Origin: Candidatus Panguiarchaeum symbiosum
GTDB lineage: Archaea; Asgardarchaeota; Njordarchaeia; Njordarchaeales; Panguiarchaeaceae
Reading direction: 5' to 3'
DNA: 64,000 bases
Assembly (NCBI GenBank): GCA_024720975.1
Contig: JANJXX010000002.1
Span: 48,763 to 112,762, forward strand
The position numbers and the translations under genes were made by a program. Under the pieces are notes generated by a model. That model was not told the DNA's origin, ran no database searches, and saw only the letters and a list, made by a program, of their open reading frames with translations. Shown here in pieces: positions 16,441-24,772 of the stretch; position 1 is the first letter of the stretch, and the number at the start of each line of letters is the position of its first letter.

Positions 16441-18039
16441 TTACTCACACTTTATTCCTACTTTTTCTTCTATCGCTCTCTTTAAGTTTAGATATTGAGG
16501 ACTTGGATAGTTTGCTGCCTCGAGCCCGCTTGGCAAATCCTTAATGTACTCTTGAACAGTCTTGGTCCACGAGTCTCTTTCAAAGCCTTTTTGAGAAAGA
16601 AATGCTAACACCCACCGTTCCACACCGAAGCCACTGCATCCCGTCCATAGGACACTTCCAGATGCATGTTGAACTCGAAATGCTCTAGTGTATTTGGCAC
16701 CGTGTATAGAAATATTACCTATCTCAAGCCAACTTTTATTATCATCTCTACTTCCCTTATATGGTAAGTAAGCCTCAAAATCTATTGTTCCCGGTTGGTT
16801 GATATCTATTTTATCACCCATTTCTTCTGTCTCACCAGCATGAACTAGAAACCATGGTGTCACCCAGGCCCATCGCCATTCTAGGTCAAGCACCTTGTCC
16901 ATGAAATATTCATATCTTTCTAGTAGCTTGTTTCTTATTTCTATCACTTGATCTGGTGTGCCTAACCATACAATTTCAATCCTATGAAATTCGACGAGTC
17001 TTTCTATGCCCCTTAAGCCGCCAGCACCTTCCCATCTGAAAGATGGGCCCGATCTATCAAACCACTTTATTGGTAGATGTTTTTCTGTAAATACCTTTTT
17101 TGACAAGAATTCATAAAAGGGCGGACATTGAGCAAAGCACAAGTAGTATTTAGGTGATTCCAGGAAACTTTTTAAGAAGTCTGGGTTAGCCTCATTATAT
17201 ATTGTTACGTAGTCTTGCCATGGCTCGAATTCCTCAATATTGTATGACCTTGGAATGCTTGCAAATATCATTTGATTTGGCGTACCTTTAAGATGACCAG
17301 TCTTCAGACCTATGCTTATCGGTTCCATCTTTGGGAATATTGCCTCCATGAAGCCAAGCGGTTTTAGAATGATATCTATTAGCATTTCTTCAAACTTTCT
17401 TAGAATATGGGCGAATGGGGGAGTGAATAACCACTGCCCTGGTGCTACGTTACTTATCCATCCAATTTCTTCTAGTATAACGTTGGGATCATCTCTGAAT
17501 TTTATTTCCTTCCTTTGACTCTCTTTTATTTTTTGCCAATGCTCAATTTTTCCACCCCATTGTTTTCGCTGCTCTTTCTCAGTGATTAGATCAACCAATC
17601 TCTGGAAAATCGGTTTTTGAAGCAATGATTCATTGAGAGGCTTAAGAGTAATTATCGTCTGACCATTTGATGAAGCAATTTCTTCAATAATTGGTATATC
17701 GATATTGATCCTGAGTTCCCCATTAAGTATGACTTTTGGAGATTCCAGGGTTAGCTCTCGTATTCCTATCTTATAGTGCATTCCAAGAATTTTTAGCAGG
17801 AAATTCTTGATACGAAGTGCAGCAGTATGCACGGGTATAAGTCTACCAGATTCTATCTCAAATGTTATTACATCATCTTTGAAGCTAAAGCTTATAATTC
17901 TAGCTCCGTCTTCCGGATTCTTAACTCCTCTTAGCAAAGTTTCTTCATTTAGCTTACTTACAATGTTTGTGAGCTCCTCCAGAAATTCTTCAGGTGGACT
18001 TTTTGAAAGCTTGATTCGTGCCTTACCATAAAACTTCAT
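16441..18039 (-). CDS. serS: Seryl-tRNA synthetase, methanogen (atypical) type
   Basis: A 532-residue enzyme charging tRNA-Ser. It matches the rare SerRS first known from methanogens, not the common form: LRGVKNPEDGA and YKIGIRELTLESP in the N-domain, then in the catalytic core HLKGTPNQMIFA, YLCFAQCPPFYEFLS (with the zinc-ligand Cys of that type), WFDRSGPSFRWEGAGGLRGIERLVEFHRIEIVW split around RG, ITPWF-like VTPWFLVHAGETE, LEIGNISIHGAKY and SGSVLWTGCSGFGVERW (motif 3 with the second zinc-ligand Cys). Common SerRS has an N-terminal coiled coil, which is absent here. The gene is monocistronic. Confidence 0.93.
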   Translation of the reverse strand: MKFYGKARIKLSKSPPEEFLEELTNIVSKLNEETLLRGVKNPEDGARIISFSFKDDVITFEIESGRLIPVHTAALRIKNFLLKILGMHYKIGIRELTLESPKVILNGELRINIDIPIIEEIASSNGQTIITLKPLNESLLQKPIFQRLVDLITEKEQRKQWGGKIEHWQKIKESQRKEIKFRDDPNVILEEIGWISNVAPGQWLFTPPFAHILRKFEEMLIDIILKPLGFMEAIFPKMEPISIGLKTGHLKGTPNQMIFASIPRSYNIEEFEPWQDYVTIYNEANPDFLKSFLESPKYYLCFAQCPPFYEFLSKKVFTEKHLPIKWFDRSGPSFRWEGAGGLRGIERLVEFHRIEIVWLGTPDQVIEIRNKLLERYEYFMDKVLDLEWRWAWVTPWFLVHAGETEEMGDKIDINQPGTIDFEAYLPYKGSRDDNKSWLEIGNISIHGAKYTRAFRVQHASGSVLWTGCSGFGVERWVLAFLSQKGFERDSWTKTVQEYIKDLPSGLEAANYPSPQYLNLKRAIEEKVGIKCE

Positions 18040-18127
18040 TTAAATCACTTCTGAGAATGACCTTTGAGAATCTAAAGATTGTTTAGCGCATAAGGTAATC
18101 TTCAACATTAAGATTTTAAAGCGTTAT

Positions 18128-19363
18128 CTAGATCCAATCTCCACTTTCAAGTTTTGAAGGTAGATACTTTTGAGTTAGGAATTTAAAGCCTTTGGAAGCA
18201 AGCGCTTGTATTTCTGCCTTCTCTTTATTTTTAAGCATTATTTTTATCTCCTCAACATACTTAGGTCTTGCCTTGATAAATTCCTCTTCTAGTAATTGTA
18301 GAGCTCTATCCCTGTCCCTCGCAGAAAGCGGAATACGAACATCCTTGAGTATTTGGTACTTGTCTAGATCGCTCGGTCTCACACCCAACCATTTTATATC
18401 AGGAGAGACTAAAAATTGAGACTCGTAAGAGAGTCTTTTTGATCCAATAGCATAGACTAATAATATGTGAAGACCATAGGGATCAGAGTCCACAAGACCA
18501 AAGACGGGGAGTTTAAGCTCCTTTACTAAAAGCTTTAGAAAAGCTCTTGTACCTATATCAGCCTGCCCCTTCCCAGTAATTATTATGCATGGATACTTAT
18601 CATAGAACCTATCTTCGGCTAATCTGATAAAGGCTGCCTCCTTTTCAACAATAAGTATAAACTCTGCATCTGAATCCAGGATTTCCACGGTGTCTATTAG
18701 AGGTGTTATCGCTTTGCCGCCAGTCCCCATTTTGGTGCAATCTATTGTATCATCTCCTTCTTTAAATATGAGTCGACCTATAACTGCTCCCTTAGCGCTT
18801 GCAACAACACGTAGGGACCACCTATCGACACCAAGCATCGCCGCAATGTCCTCAAGAGCCTCGTCGCTATCCCTTTGTTCCTCAAAGAGAACTACGTCAT
18901 TATAAAAGATCTCCCTTTTTGTCGCATGTATATTCTCTTCAAGAAGTTCGTGAATTATATCTAGTATGCGTGCCATTATTGTAGCTTTTCTAATTGACTG
19001 CAGAGAGCTTAATGAACTACGACGGTATATTTGCTTAAGAAAAATTACGTCCTGAACATCATCATATATGACGTTTTTTGGATCTCTCGAGGGATAAACA
19101 AATTCTGGCACTTCTCCAGCTAAAATTCTCTTGAATATTTCCTCTGTTAATGCATGTATCTGTTTATGAAGAACATCACGATGCTTCCTCTCTACTTTTA
19201 TGGCGTTAGGCGGTACCTGTACCTCATGTTTACTTATGCGATCCAAAATGCTCTTTTTAAGTTCCTTAACTTTCTTAAGAACTACGCTGGATTTTAATGC
19301 TAAATCATCATGTGCTTTCTTTTGCATAACTTCACACTTTAGATCACTAGAATTAATACCCAA
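18128..19363 (-). CDS. top6A: DNA topoisomerase VI subunit A (Spo11-like)
   Basis: The DNA-cleaving subunit of topoisomerase VI. The catalytic Tyr is Tyr154 in ATKREIFY. The Toprim domain has Glu240 in VEKEAAF and DSDPYG at 292-297. The C-terminus has WLGVRPSDL and LSARDRDRALQLLEE, normal for the family. With 411 residues it is longer than the usual ~370-380, and the catalytic Tyr lies about 50 residues later than usual, so there is an N-terminal lysine-rich helical extension (1-50). Subunit B is normally next to it in archaea and is not in the window. Confidence 0.93.
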   Translation of the reverse strand: MGINSSDLKCEVMQKKAHDDLALKSSVVLKKVKELKKSILDRISKHEVQVPPNAIKVERKHRDVLHKQIHALTEEIFKRILAGEVPEFVYPSRDPKNVIYDDVQDVIFLKQIYRRSSLSSLQSIRKATIMARILDIIHELLEENIHATKREIFYNDVVLFEEQRDSDEALEDIAAMLGVDRWSLRVVASAKGAVIGRLIFKEGDDTIDCTKMGTGGKAITPLIDTVEILDSDAEFILIVEKEAAFIRLAEDRFYDKYPCIIITGKGQADIGTRAFLKLLVKELKLPVFGLVDSDPYGLHILLVYAIGSKRLSYESQFLVSPDIKWLGVRPSDLDKYQILKDVRIPLSARDRDRALQLLEEEFIKARPKYVEEIKIMLKNKEKAEIQALASKGFKFLTQKYLPSKLESGDWI

Positions 19364-19514
19364 TTAATCATTTGCTTCTACCTATAAAAAGTTATCCTAA
19401 CTCAACTAGACACACACAAGACTACAGCCTATTGTTCTCAGTTAGAATTTTTGGTACACACTTAAACATGTCAGGATATAGTCTTTCTGAAACTATTGGT
19501 CGGGGTGAGGGAAT

Positions 19515-19694
19515 ATGTACAAAATTTTGGGGAAATTTCGAAGACTAGCAATGCTCGTACTGGATAACAAAGGATCACAACTAGTTGAGGAAGGATTATT
19601 AATTGGACTGGCAATGATCCTATTCGTCATTATCGTAGGATTCATTAATGGTATTGTCGATTGGATAAACAGCCTTTCAAGTGTGATATTATGA
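19515..19694 (+). CDS. Small pilin-like membrane peptide (Flp/Tad type)
   Basis: A 59-residue ORF: a basic stretch (MYKILGKFRR), a short segment ending DNKGSQLVEEGLL, then one hydrophobic helix (IGLAMILFVIIVGFI) and a short tail. The G-S-Q-L-V-E-E-G-L-L pattern just before the membrane helix is like Flp-type prepilins (GxxxVEYALI), with Glu at the usual position. GGTGAGGG lies 7 nt before the ATG. Its stop overlaps the next gene's start (ATGA), and the gene after that overlaps likewise, so the three form an operon. Function is inferred only from pattern and context. Confidence 0.6.
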   Translation: MYKILGKFRRLAMLVLDNKGSQLVEEGLLIGLAMILFVIIVGFINGIVDWINSLSSVIL

Positions 19695-19972
19695 TACGAT
19701 ACCAGTCATTAATTCTAAAAGCAGCAGAAAATCCAGATAACATCATTAAGGAATTGCTAGACAATCTTCTTAAACTACCGAATGCCTTAATGTCATTCAT
19801 AGCTGGAGTTATTCTCTTCATGCTTTATCTACTCCTATTTGTTGGTATATTGGTAACAATCTGGGGAATCCTAGAATGGCTATCAGGTTGGAATGAAACT
19901 TCTGGTAAGAGAAACCTAATCAAGGGTACCTTGTTGATATTGATTGCTATAATTTTGGAGATCAGACTATGA
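19691..19972 (+). CDS. Small membrane protein in pilin-like operon
   Basis: From the ATG at 19691 the protein has 93 residues. An amphipathic N-terminal part (residues 1-35) is followed by two hydrophobic segments: SFIAGVILFMLYLLLFVGIL (about 37-58, running into VTIWGILEWL) and GTLLILIAIILEI near the end. It overlaps both neighbours by 4 nt. I do not recognise a family. Coupled translation with the pilin-like peptide suggests a shared complex. Confidence 0.55.
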   Translation: MIRYQSLILKAAENPDNIIKELLDNLLKLPNALMSFIAGVILFMLYLLLFVGILVTIWGILEWLSGWNETSGKRNLIKGTLLILIAIILEIRL

Positions 19973-20580
19973 ATTCTCTACCTGATGTAGCAAGTATTGC
20001 CGTTATCTTAGCAACTGCTTCTATCTTTTCGATAGATTGCAAGATACTTTGGAGCAACTTAGGAAAACTAAAGTTTTACATTGACAGGCATGTGATTAGT
20101 CAGTATAGAATCGACATTGATATCATTTTAGCATTAATTTCTACAAAGACTCGCTCAGTTAAATTCGCGATAGAATCTTTAGACGAGTTCAATGTACCAG
20201 AGAGCCTCAAAAGTGAACTCATAACACTAATAAATGACACAATTTTTCTAAAATACAAGGGTAAGAATCCAGAGAAAAAGTTTCCGCTGTTATATTCGAT
20301 ACTCACCTCAGGAGCGATTCATCCTTTAGGAAACATGCGGGAGGATGCATATTTCGCTTTAAAGAAGGAGTCTATAGAAAAGCAGCTTGCATCGTTAAGT
20401 GAGTTTGAGGACACAATGAGTTTTTACTTGTTTTTATTGTTTCTGCTTCCAATGATAATATATCAACTAGTATTCTTGACTGGAGCCCTCACACTTTTTA
20501 TAGCTGTGGCGTTTTTCCACTTAATTATTTCCGTATATCAGCGAAGAAAAATAAGCATGAGTAACAGAAATAGTAGTTAA
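19969..20580 (+). CDS. Membrane protein resembling half of a TadC/GspF-type pilus platform
   Basis: A 203-residue protein: a hydrophobic N-terminal helix (VASIAVILATASIF), a soluble helical region (about 25-145) that includes ASLSEFEDTMSF just before the membrane, then two adjacent membrane helices (FYLFLLFLLPMIIYQLVFL and ALTLFIAVAFFHLII). A helical cytoplasmic part followed by a helix pair is the layout of one half of a type II secretion F/TadC domain, but no motif proves it. It starts with a 4-nt overlap. It converges on the thermosome gene. No secretion ATPase or prepilin peptidase is in the window. Confidence 0.5.
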   Translation: MNSLPDVASIAVILATASIFSIDCKILWSNLGKLKFYIDRHVISQYRIDIDIILALISTKTRSVKFAIESLDEFNVPESLKSELITLINDTIFLKYKGKNPEKKFPLLYSILTSGAIHPLGNMREDAYFALKKESIEKQLASLSEFEDTMSFYLFLLFLLPMIIYQLVFLTGALTLFIAVAFFHLIISVYQRRKISMSNRNSS

Positions 20581-20598
20581 TAGTAGCAGTGGAGAACA

Positions 20599-22248
20599 CT
20601 AAATTTCTTCTTCAGGCTCTTTTTCCCCTACCTCTGTTTCCTCCTTTTTGAGTTCAAAGGCTTCTTTTGCAGCTATGATATCATCTATTCGGAGCAGCAT
20701 TATTGCCGCTTCAACAGCGGATTCGATAGCATTCTTTTTGACAACGTATGGATCAACGTATCCTAGCTGTATCATATCCGCTAATCTACCCTCTATAACA
20801 TCAACACCGTATGTGTATTTACCTTGTGCATGGAATGTTCTTAACTTGTTAAGATCCTCAATTGGATCTAGACCCGCTGTCTCAATAAGTATGCTTGGAA
20901 TCGATTCTATTGCATCGGCGAAAGCTTTAACCACTAGGCTTTGTCGCCCAGTTAGTTCTTTCTCGGCGATTTTTCTTAACTTTGTTGCTATCGCCATTTC
21001 AGGTGCTCCCCCAGCAGGAATTATCCTTGGATCTAACATAACGTTTCTAACTCCATTAAGAACATCTTTTAGATTTCTTTCAGCTTCCTCTATAGTTAAT
21101 TTAGAACCACCACGAATTAGAATAGACACTGCTCGCGGATTCTTGCAGCCACGAATAAACAACATTGTTTCATCCCCGACTTTTTTCTCTTCGACGACAT
21201 TTGCAAAGCCTAGTGCATTTGGACTTAGAAACTCCTCATTCTGTATTATTTTTGCTCCTGTGGCTTTTGCAAGTTTTTCTATATCACTCTTCTTGACCCT
21301 CCTTACTGCTATTATTCCTTGCTTAGCTAAGTAATGCTGTACTACATCATCAATGCCTTTTTGGCATATGACAACGTTTGCACCTGTGTTTATTATCTTC
21401 TCGGCCATTTCCCTGAGTTTTTCTTTTTCCCAACGCAGGAGTGTATCAATCGATGTTTTTCCAGCAAATATATGAACATCCGCAAATTCACTCTTTTCAA
21501 GCTCTAGTGAGTAAGCAACTAGCAATATCTTTGCATTTTCGATTCTCCTTGGCATTCTGTGATGAACTATTTCTTTGTCGAGTACGATACCATATATCAA
21601 CTCCGTATCTAGTAAATTACCACCTTCCTTCTTTTCAATCTTTATTTCATCAAGTGGTATTATACGCTTTCCGTTTTCCTCATACATTATTGTTCTTATT
21701 GCGTCATAGGCTATATTTGAAAAGTGATCCGCGTATGGTGCTATGGCTTTGGATGCGATACAGGTTTTAGCGACTTTAAGAACATCTTCTCTTTTTTCCG
21801 GGTCGATTTTTATCGCTAGATCATTTAATATCTCTAGAGACTTCTTAAGAGCAAACTGATATCCGTCGATAATCTTAGTAGGATGAATATCGTTATCAAG
21901 TAGCTCCTCGGCTCTGCCCAATAACTCGCCAGCAAGAACAACAACTGTAGTAGTGCCGTCTCCGACTTCTATATCTTGCGTCTTCGATAGTTTTGCTAAA
22001 AATTTCGCACCAGGATGTACAATATCTATCTCATCTAGTATCGCTGCACCATCATTACTAATAACAACATCCCCAAACTGGTCGATAAGCATCTTATCTA
22101 ATCCTCGCGGTCCTAAGCTTGTCTTCATCATTCTTGAAAGCGTTGTTGCCGCCAGGATGTTGTTTCTGAGTGCCTCCGTGCCGTATGTTCTCCTCGTACC
22201 TTCTTTCAATACTAGAACGGGGATTGCTCTCTTCGCCTCGCTAGCCAT
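20599..22248 (-). CDS. thsA: Thermosome subunit (group II chaperonin)
   Basis: A 549-residue ATP-dependent chaperonin subunit. Marks are TSLGPRGLDKMLID, the NDGAAILDEIDIVHPGAK loop, GDGTTTVVVLAGELL, the apical QKGIDDVVQHYLAKQGI and, in the C-terminal equatorial part, IIPAGGAPEMAIA and TYGVDVIEGRLADM. The C-terminal tail is acidic (EVGEKEPEEEI) in place of the Gly-Met repeat seen in some thermosomes. A TATA-like sequence lies 42-50 nt upstream. Only one subunit gene is in the window. Confidence 0.97.
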   Translation of the reverse strand: MASEAKRAIPVLVLKEGTRRTYGTEALRNNILAATTLSRMMKTSLGPRGLDKMLIDQFGDVVISNDGAAILDEIDIVHPGAKFLAKLSKTQDIEVGDGTTTVVVLAGELLGRAEELLDNDIHPTKIIDGYQFALKKSLEILNDLAIKIDPEKREDVLKVAKTCIASKAIAPYADHFSNIAYDAIRTIMYEENGKRIIPLDEIKIEKKEGGNLLDTELIYGIVLDKEIVHHRMPRRIENAKILLVAYSLELEKSEFADVHIFAGKTSIDTLLRWEKEKLREMAEKIINTGANVVICQKGIDDVVQHYLAKQGIIAVRRVKKSDIEKLAKATGAKIIQNEEFLSPNALGFANVVEEKKVGDETMLFIRGCKNPRAVSILIRGGSKLTIEEAERNLKDVLNGVRNVMLDPRIIPAGGAPEMAIATKLRKIAEKELTGRQSLVVKAFADAIESIPSILIETAGLDPIEDLNKLRTFHAQGKYTYGVDVIEGRLADMIQLGYVDPYVVKKNAIESAVEAAIMLLRIDDIIAAKEAFELKKEETEVGEKEPEEEI

Positions 22249-22289
22249 ATTATATCACCCATTTCAGCTTTCTTGTAATCCCATTAGAA

Positions 22290-22298
22290 GTATTTAAG
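22290..22298 (-). promoter_or_regulatory. Putative TATA box of the thermosome gene
   Basis: Read on the minus strand this is CTTAAATAC, a good archaeal TATA element about 42-50 nt before the thermosome ATG. Confidence 0.5.
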
Positions 22299-22739
22299 AC
22301 TGTCTATTTACGACCGTCAGGTTTTTGAATGCTCTTGCAGAAAAACTTCCAAATCAAATTGATGCATTAAAGAGTGTATTAAACAAATAGCCAACAAATA
22401 TCGTAGAAACCATAAGAGCTGTCTAGAATTGAATTTCAACATTGAATAGTAAGAATATATTTGTAGGTGCTGCTGTTTCTTGCTAGGTGGAGTCTTTATC
22501 GAGTAAGAAAAACTCAGTGTAACTATGATTCTTCATCGCTATGCTCTGGCTTGCCGGGTTTTCATCATCGTGAAGTTCCAATACTCAAAGTTCATTTTAT
22601 ATTGAGTTTTTATCAGCGGGATTTTTTAGTGAGACAAATATAAAATAATTTAAGCGATATAGTTTAATTTAGTGATGTGCACCTCACGCGTCACCTGAAA
22701 CCTGAATGATTGACACTCGCATTTAAAATGTGATCGAAT
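22299..22739. other. Long intergenic region without a recognisable gene
   Basis: About 440 nt between two divergent genes. I find no ORF with coding character and no tRNA. Near 22640-22665 the run TATAAAATAATTTAAGCG is AT-rich and could be the promoter of the Roadblock gene at 22740, with a leader of roughly 60 nt. Nothing else is apparent. Confidence 0.4.
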
Positions 22740-23228
22740 ATGGCGGAAGATGAGTTAAAAGAATTAACTCCCGAGGAAATAGAAGCTTTAAGAACAATTT
22801 TCGCCAAGGAAGTCTCCGTAGGTCCTACCGAGGAAATCAAACTAATGGTTCATACTGAGTTGGAACAATTGTTATATAATAATGCCGACATACAAACTAC
22901 ACTACTGGTGGACTCTGCCGGCTTTCCAGTTGATTTTATATCCAAACAAGAAACTAAACTTCAAGGAGAAGATTCCCTTATTATAGCTAGTGCTAACTTT
23001 TGGGGACTCTTTGCAACGGCAGAACGCGAAAGTTTAGGTATCAATCTAGGACACGTCAAAATGATAATCACCAGAACACAAAATGGTTTTATCTTTATAA
23101 CAAAATGCGGGGAAAACTTTGCCCTAGTTGCGATAGTCAAGCCCCAAGCAAAATTAGGCGTCATCATGAGAGAACTCGAAGCAACGGCAAAAAGAATAGC
23201 TGAAAAACTGTCAGGATTCACCATATAA
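22740..23228 (+). CDS. Roadblock/LC7-domain protein near actin and GTPase genes
   Basis: A 162-residue protein. An acidic N-terminal segment (1-30, including LTPEEIEAL) precedes a Roadblock/LC7 domain: DIQTTLLVDSAGFPVDFIS, DSLIIASANFWGLFATAER, GHVKMIITRTQNGFIFITKCGENFALVAIV, and a C-terminal helix. The strand with 'VDSAGFPVDF' followed by a helix is the usual MglB/Roadblock order. It lies about 1.5-4 kb from the MglA-like GTPase (24773) and actin (25524). Partnership with that GTPase is suggested by bacterial MglA-MglB pairs and is inference. Confidence 0.85.
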   Translation: MAEDELKELTPEEIEALRTIFAKEVSVGPTEEIKLMVHTELEQLLYNNADIQTTLLVDSAGFPVDFISKQETKLQGEDSLIIASANFWGLFATAERESLGINLGHVKMIITRTQNGFIFITKCGENFALVAIVKPQAKLGVIMRELEATAKRIAEKLSGFTI

Positions 23229-23251
23229 TCTAGCTCATGGTGCTCTAAATA

Positions 23252-24253
23252 TTAGATCTTTTCTGCTACAAAACCCAGATACCTCCCGATACTTTTTAGT
23301 ATTGGCGCTTGCGATAGCATTTCATCAAACTTACATAGCACCGAATGAATTCTTAGAAACTTTCTCAACTTAAAATTCATGGGAAGCATCGAGAAAATGC
23401 TCCTAAATTGTGTTAATCTAAAGCCATGCATACTCAGTAATTTCTTAGTTTCTAGAATGGTGTAGAAGTGAGTGGGTATCTTCACAAAACCATTTTTTGT
23501 AGGAATTCTGATGAAAGCAAATGGCCTATCCGCATATTTTATAGTCTTAGAAAGCAGGGAAATGCTCCTGACAACCTTTATGATCCAATCAAGAGAGTAT
23601 CTGTTAATAACTGTTCCTATAAAAACTCCCGCAGGCTTAATGACACGAGAAATTTCCTTAAATGCATGAGGATAAAATATCGAATGATCCAAGGCTCCAA
23701 ATATTGCGAGGACGATATCAAACGTCGCACTCTTAAAAGGTAAGAACTCAGCTGGAACGCAAACAAAATCTACATTATCTAAAGATAAGGCTTTAGAGAT
23801 TCTCTTTGCCTCAAACAGTGCATTTAAAGAAATATCCGCTCCCACAGCTTTAAACCTTACTTCATTATATGCAGTCCTGAGGTACTTAATAACGAGCCAT
23901 AGTTCCCAGCCACTTCCACAACCAATGGCCAGAATTTTAATGTCCTTTGCCTTTTTATTTCTCATGAGATGATTTATCCCATGTAAAATAAGCCTTGCCT
24001 GCTGCTTCCTTAAGTACTTAAGCCAATCACTTCTTTGAACACTCCAAGTATTTGGTGGAATCTTTCTGTATGCAATAATAATCTTCTTAAGATGCTTATG
24101 AAGAACCCGCGGATAAAGTATTGGAACACCCCCATGTACCCTAAAAACCTCGTTCCTAGATCTTATATAACCACTTATGATCTCGTCACCGGATCTTCTT
24201 ACACATAATTCATCAACCTGAAGCGATAAGATGTCAATTAGCCAATCACGCAT
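23252..24253 (-). CDS. Class I SAM-dependent methyltransferase
   Basis: A 333-residue protein. The Rossmann-type SAM site is clear: ILAIGCGSGWELWLV (motif I) at about residue 105, an acidic end to strand 2 in AVGADISLNAL, then VDFVCVPAEFLPFKSATFDIVLAIFGALDH (motifs II-IV) and ISRVIKPAGVFIGTVI. This is the UbiE/COQ5-like (Methyltransf_11) arrangement. About 100 residues precede the domain and about 90 follow it. The substrate is unknown. It converges on the Roadblock gene. Confidence 0.85.
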   Translation of the reverse strand: MRDWLIDILSLQVDELCVRRSGDEIISGYIRSRNEVFRVHGGVPILYPRVLHKHLKKIIIAYRKIPPNTWSVQRSDWLKYLRKQQARLILHGINHLMRNKKAKDIKILAIGCGSGWELWLVIKYLRTAYNEVRFKAVGADISLNALFEAKRISKALSLDNVDFVCVPAEFLPFKSATFDIVLAIFGALDHSIFYPHAFKEISRVIKPAGVFIGTVINRYSLDWIIKVVRSISLLSKTIKYADRPFAFIRIPTKNGFVKIPTHFYTILETKKLLSMHGFRLTQFRSIFSMLPMNFKLRKFLRIHSVLCKFDEMLSQAPILKSIGRYLGFVAEKI

Positions 24254-24654
24254 CTAACGCCCCATTATGACTACTCTTTTCCGTTCAGTTGGATTTAATA
24301 AATGTATGGTATCAAGTAGGCTATTTAGATGCTTAATATATCACCCTCAAATTGTTGGTAGTAACTACTGCTAAGGTCCCTCTAGCCATATAAGATATTG
24401 TTGACGTTTTTCTGACTGGATTACATGCTACATAAAACAATACAGATTCATTCTATTTGAGGTTAATTACGCTTTGCTCTCTATCAACTACTATTATAAT
24501 CGATTATAATCGATAGGCGATGTGACGGAAGGTATCATCATAGGCTGAAAATCGGTAACGCAACAACTAATGATAAATTTATAAACTTTGAATATGTGGA
24601 ATAACAGATATGAAGATCTGCGCTGCTAATATCATTGAAAGGTATACATCCTAA
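24254..24654. other. Intergenic region upstream of tRNA-Glu
   Basis: About 400 nt without a supported gene. It contains a perfect 18-bp palindrome at 24493-24510 and a TATA-like AAATTTATAAAC at about 24576-24586, some 70 nt before the tRNA. The left part holds the start region of the minus-strand methyltransferase gene. Confidence 0.4.
24493..24510. repeat. Perfect 18-bp palindrome
   Basis: ATTATAATCGATTATAAT is its own reverse complement, made of two copies of ATTATAAT around a central CG. It could be a regulator binding site or simply an AT-rich chance match. It lies between the methyltransferase and tRNA-Glu genes. Confidence 0.5.
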
Positions 24655-24739
24655 GCCCCGGTGGTGTAGTGGCCAAGCATCCCGGCCTTTCAGCTGAGAA
24701 GAAAGCCGGGGATCGCGGGTTCAAATCCCGCCCGGGGCA
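24655..24739 (+). tRNA. tRNA-Glu (UUC) with an 11-nt intron
   Basis: Acceptor GCCCCGG pairs with CCGGGGC, discriminator A at 24739, no encoded CCA. The T arm is GCGGG-TTCAAAT-CCCGC and the anticodon stem CCGGC/GCCGG. Between the anticodon-stem strands are 18 nt instead of 7. Taking out 11 nt leaves the loop CTTTCAA with anticodon UUC. Stems are almost all G-C. Confidence 0.95.
24693..24703 (+). other. tRNA-Glu intron, position 37/38
   Basis: A bulge-helix-bulge can be drawn exactly: anticodon stem, 4-bp helix CTTT/GAAG, 3-nt bulges CAG and AAA, and only CTGA as the inner loop. Cutting after the second base of each bulge removes GCTGAGAAGAA. The position after nucleotide 37 is the canonical archaeal one. 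Confidence 0.85.
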
Positions 24740-24772
24740 ATAAATCATTCATGAAATTGTTTAATAAGAGAA

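Noticed and set aside
20648..21334. 228-residue plus-strand open frame opposite the thermosome gene
   Set aside because: It is the antisense shadow of a well-conserved gene; its product is Ser/Ile/Leu-biased and shows no domain.
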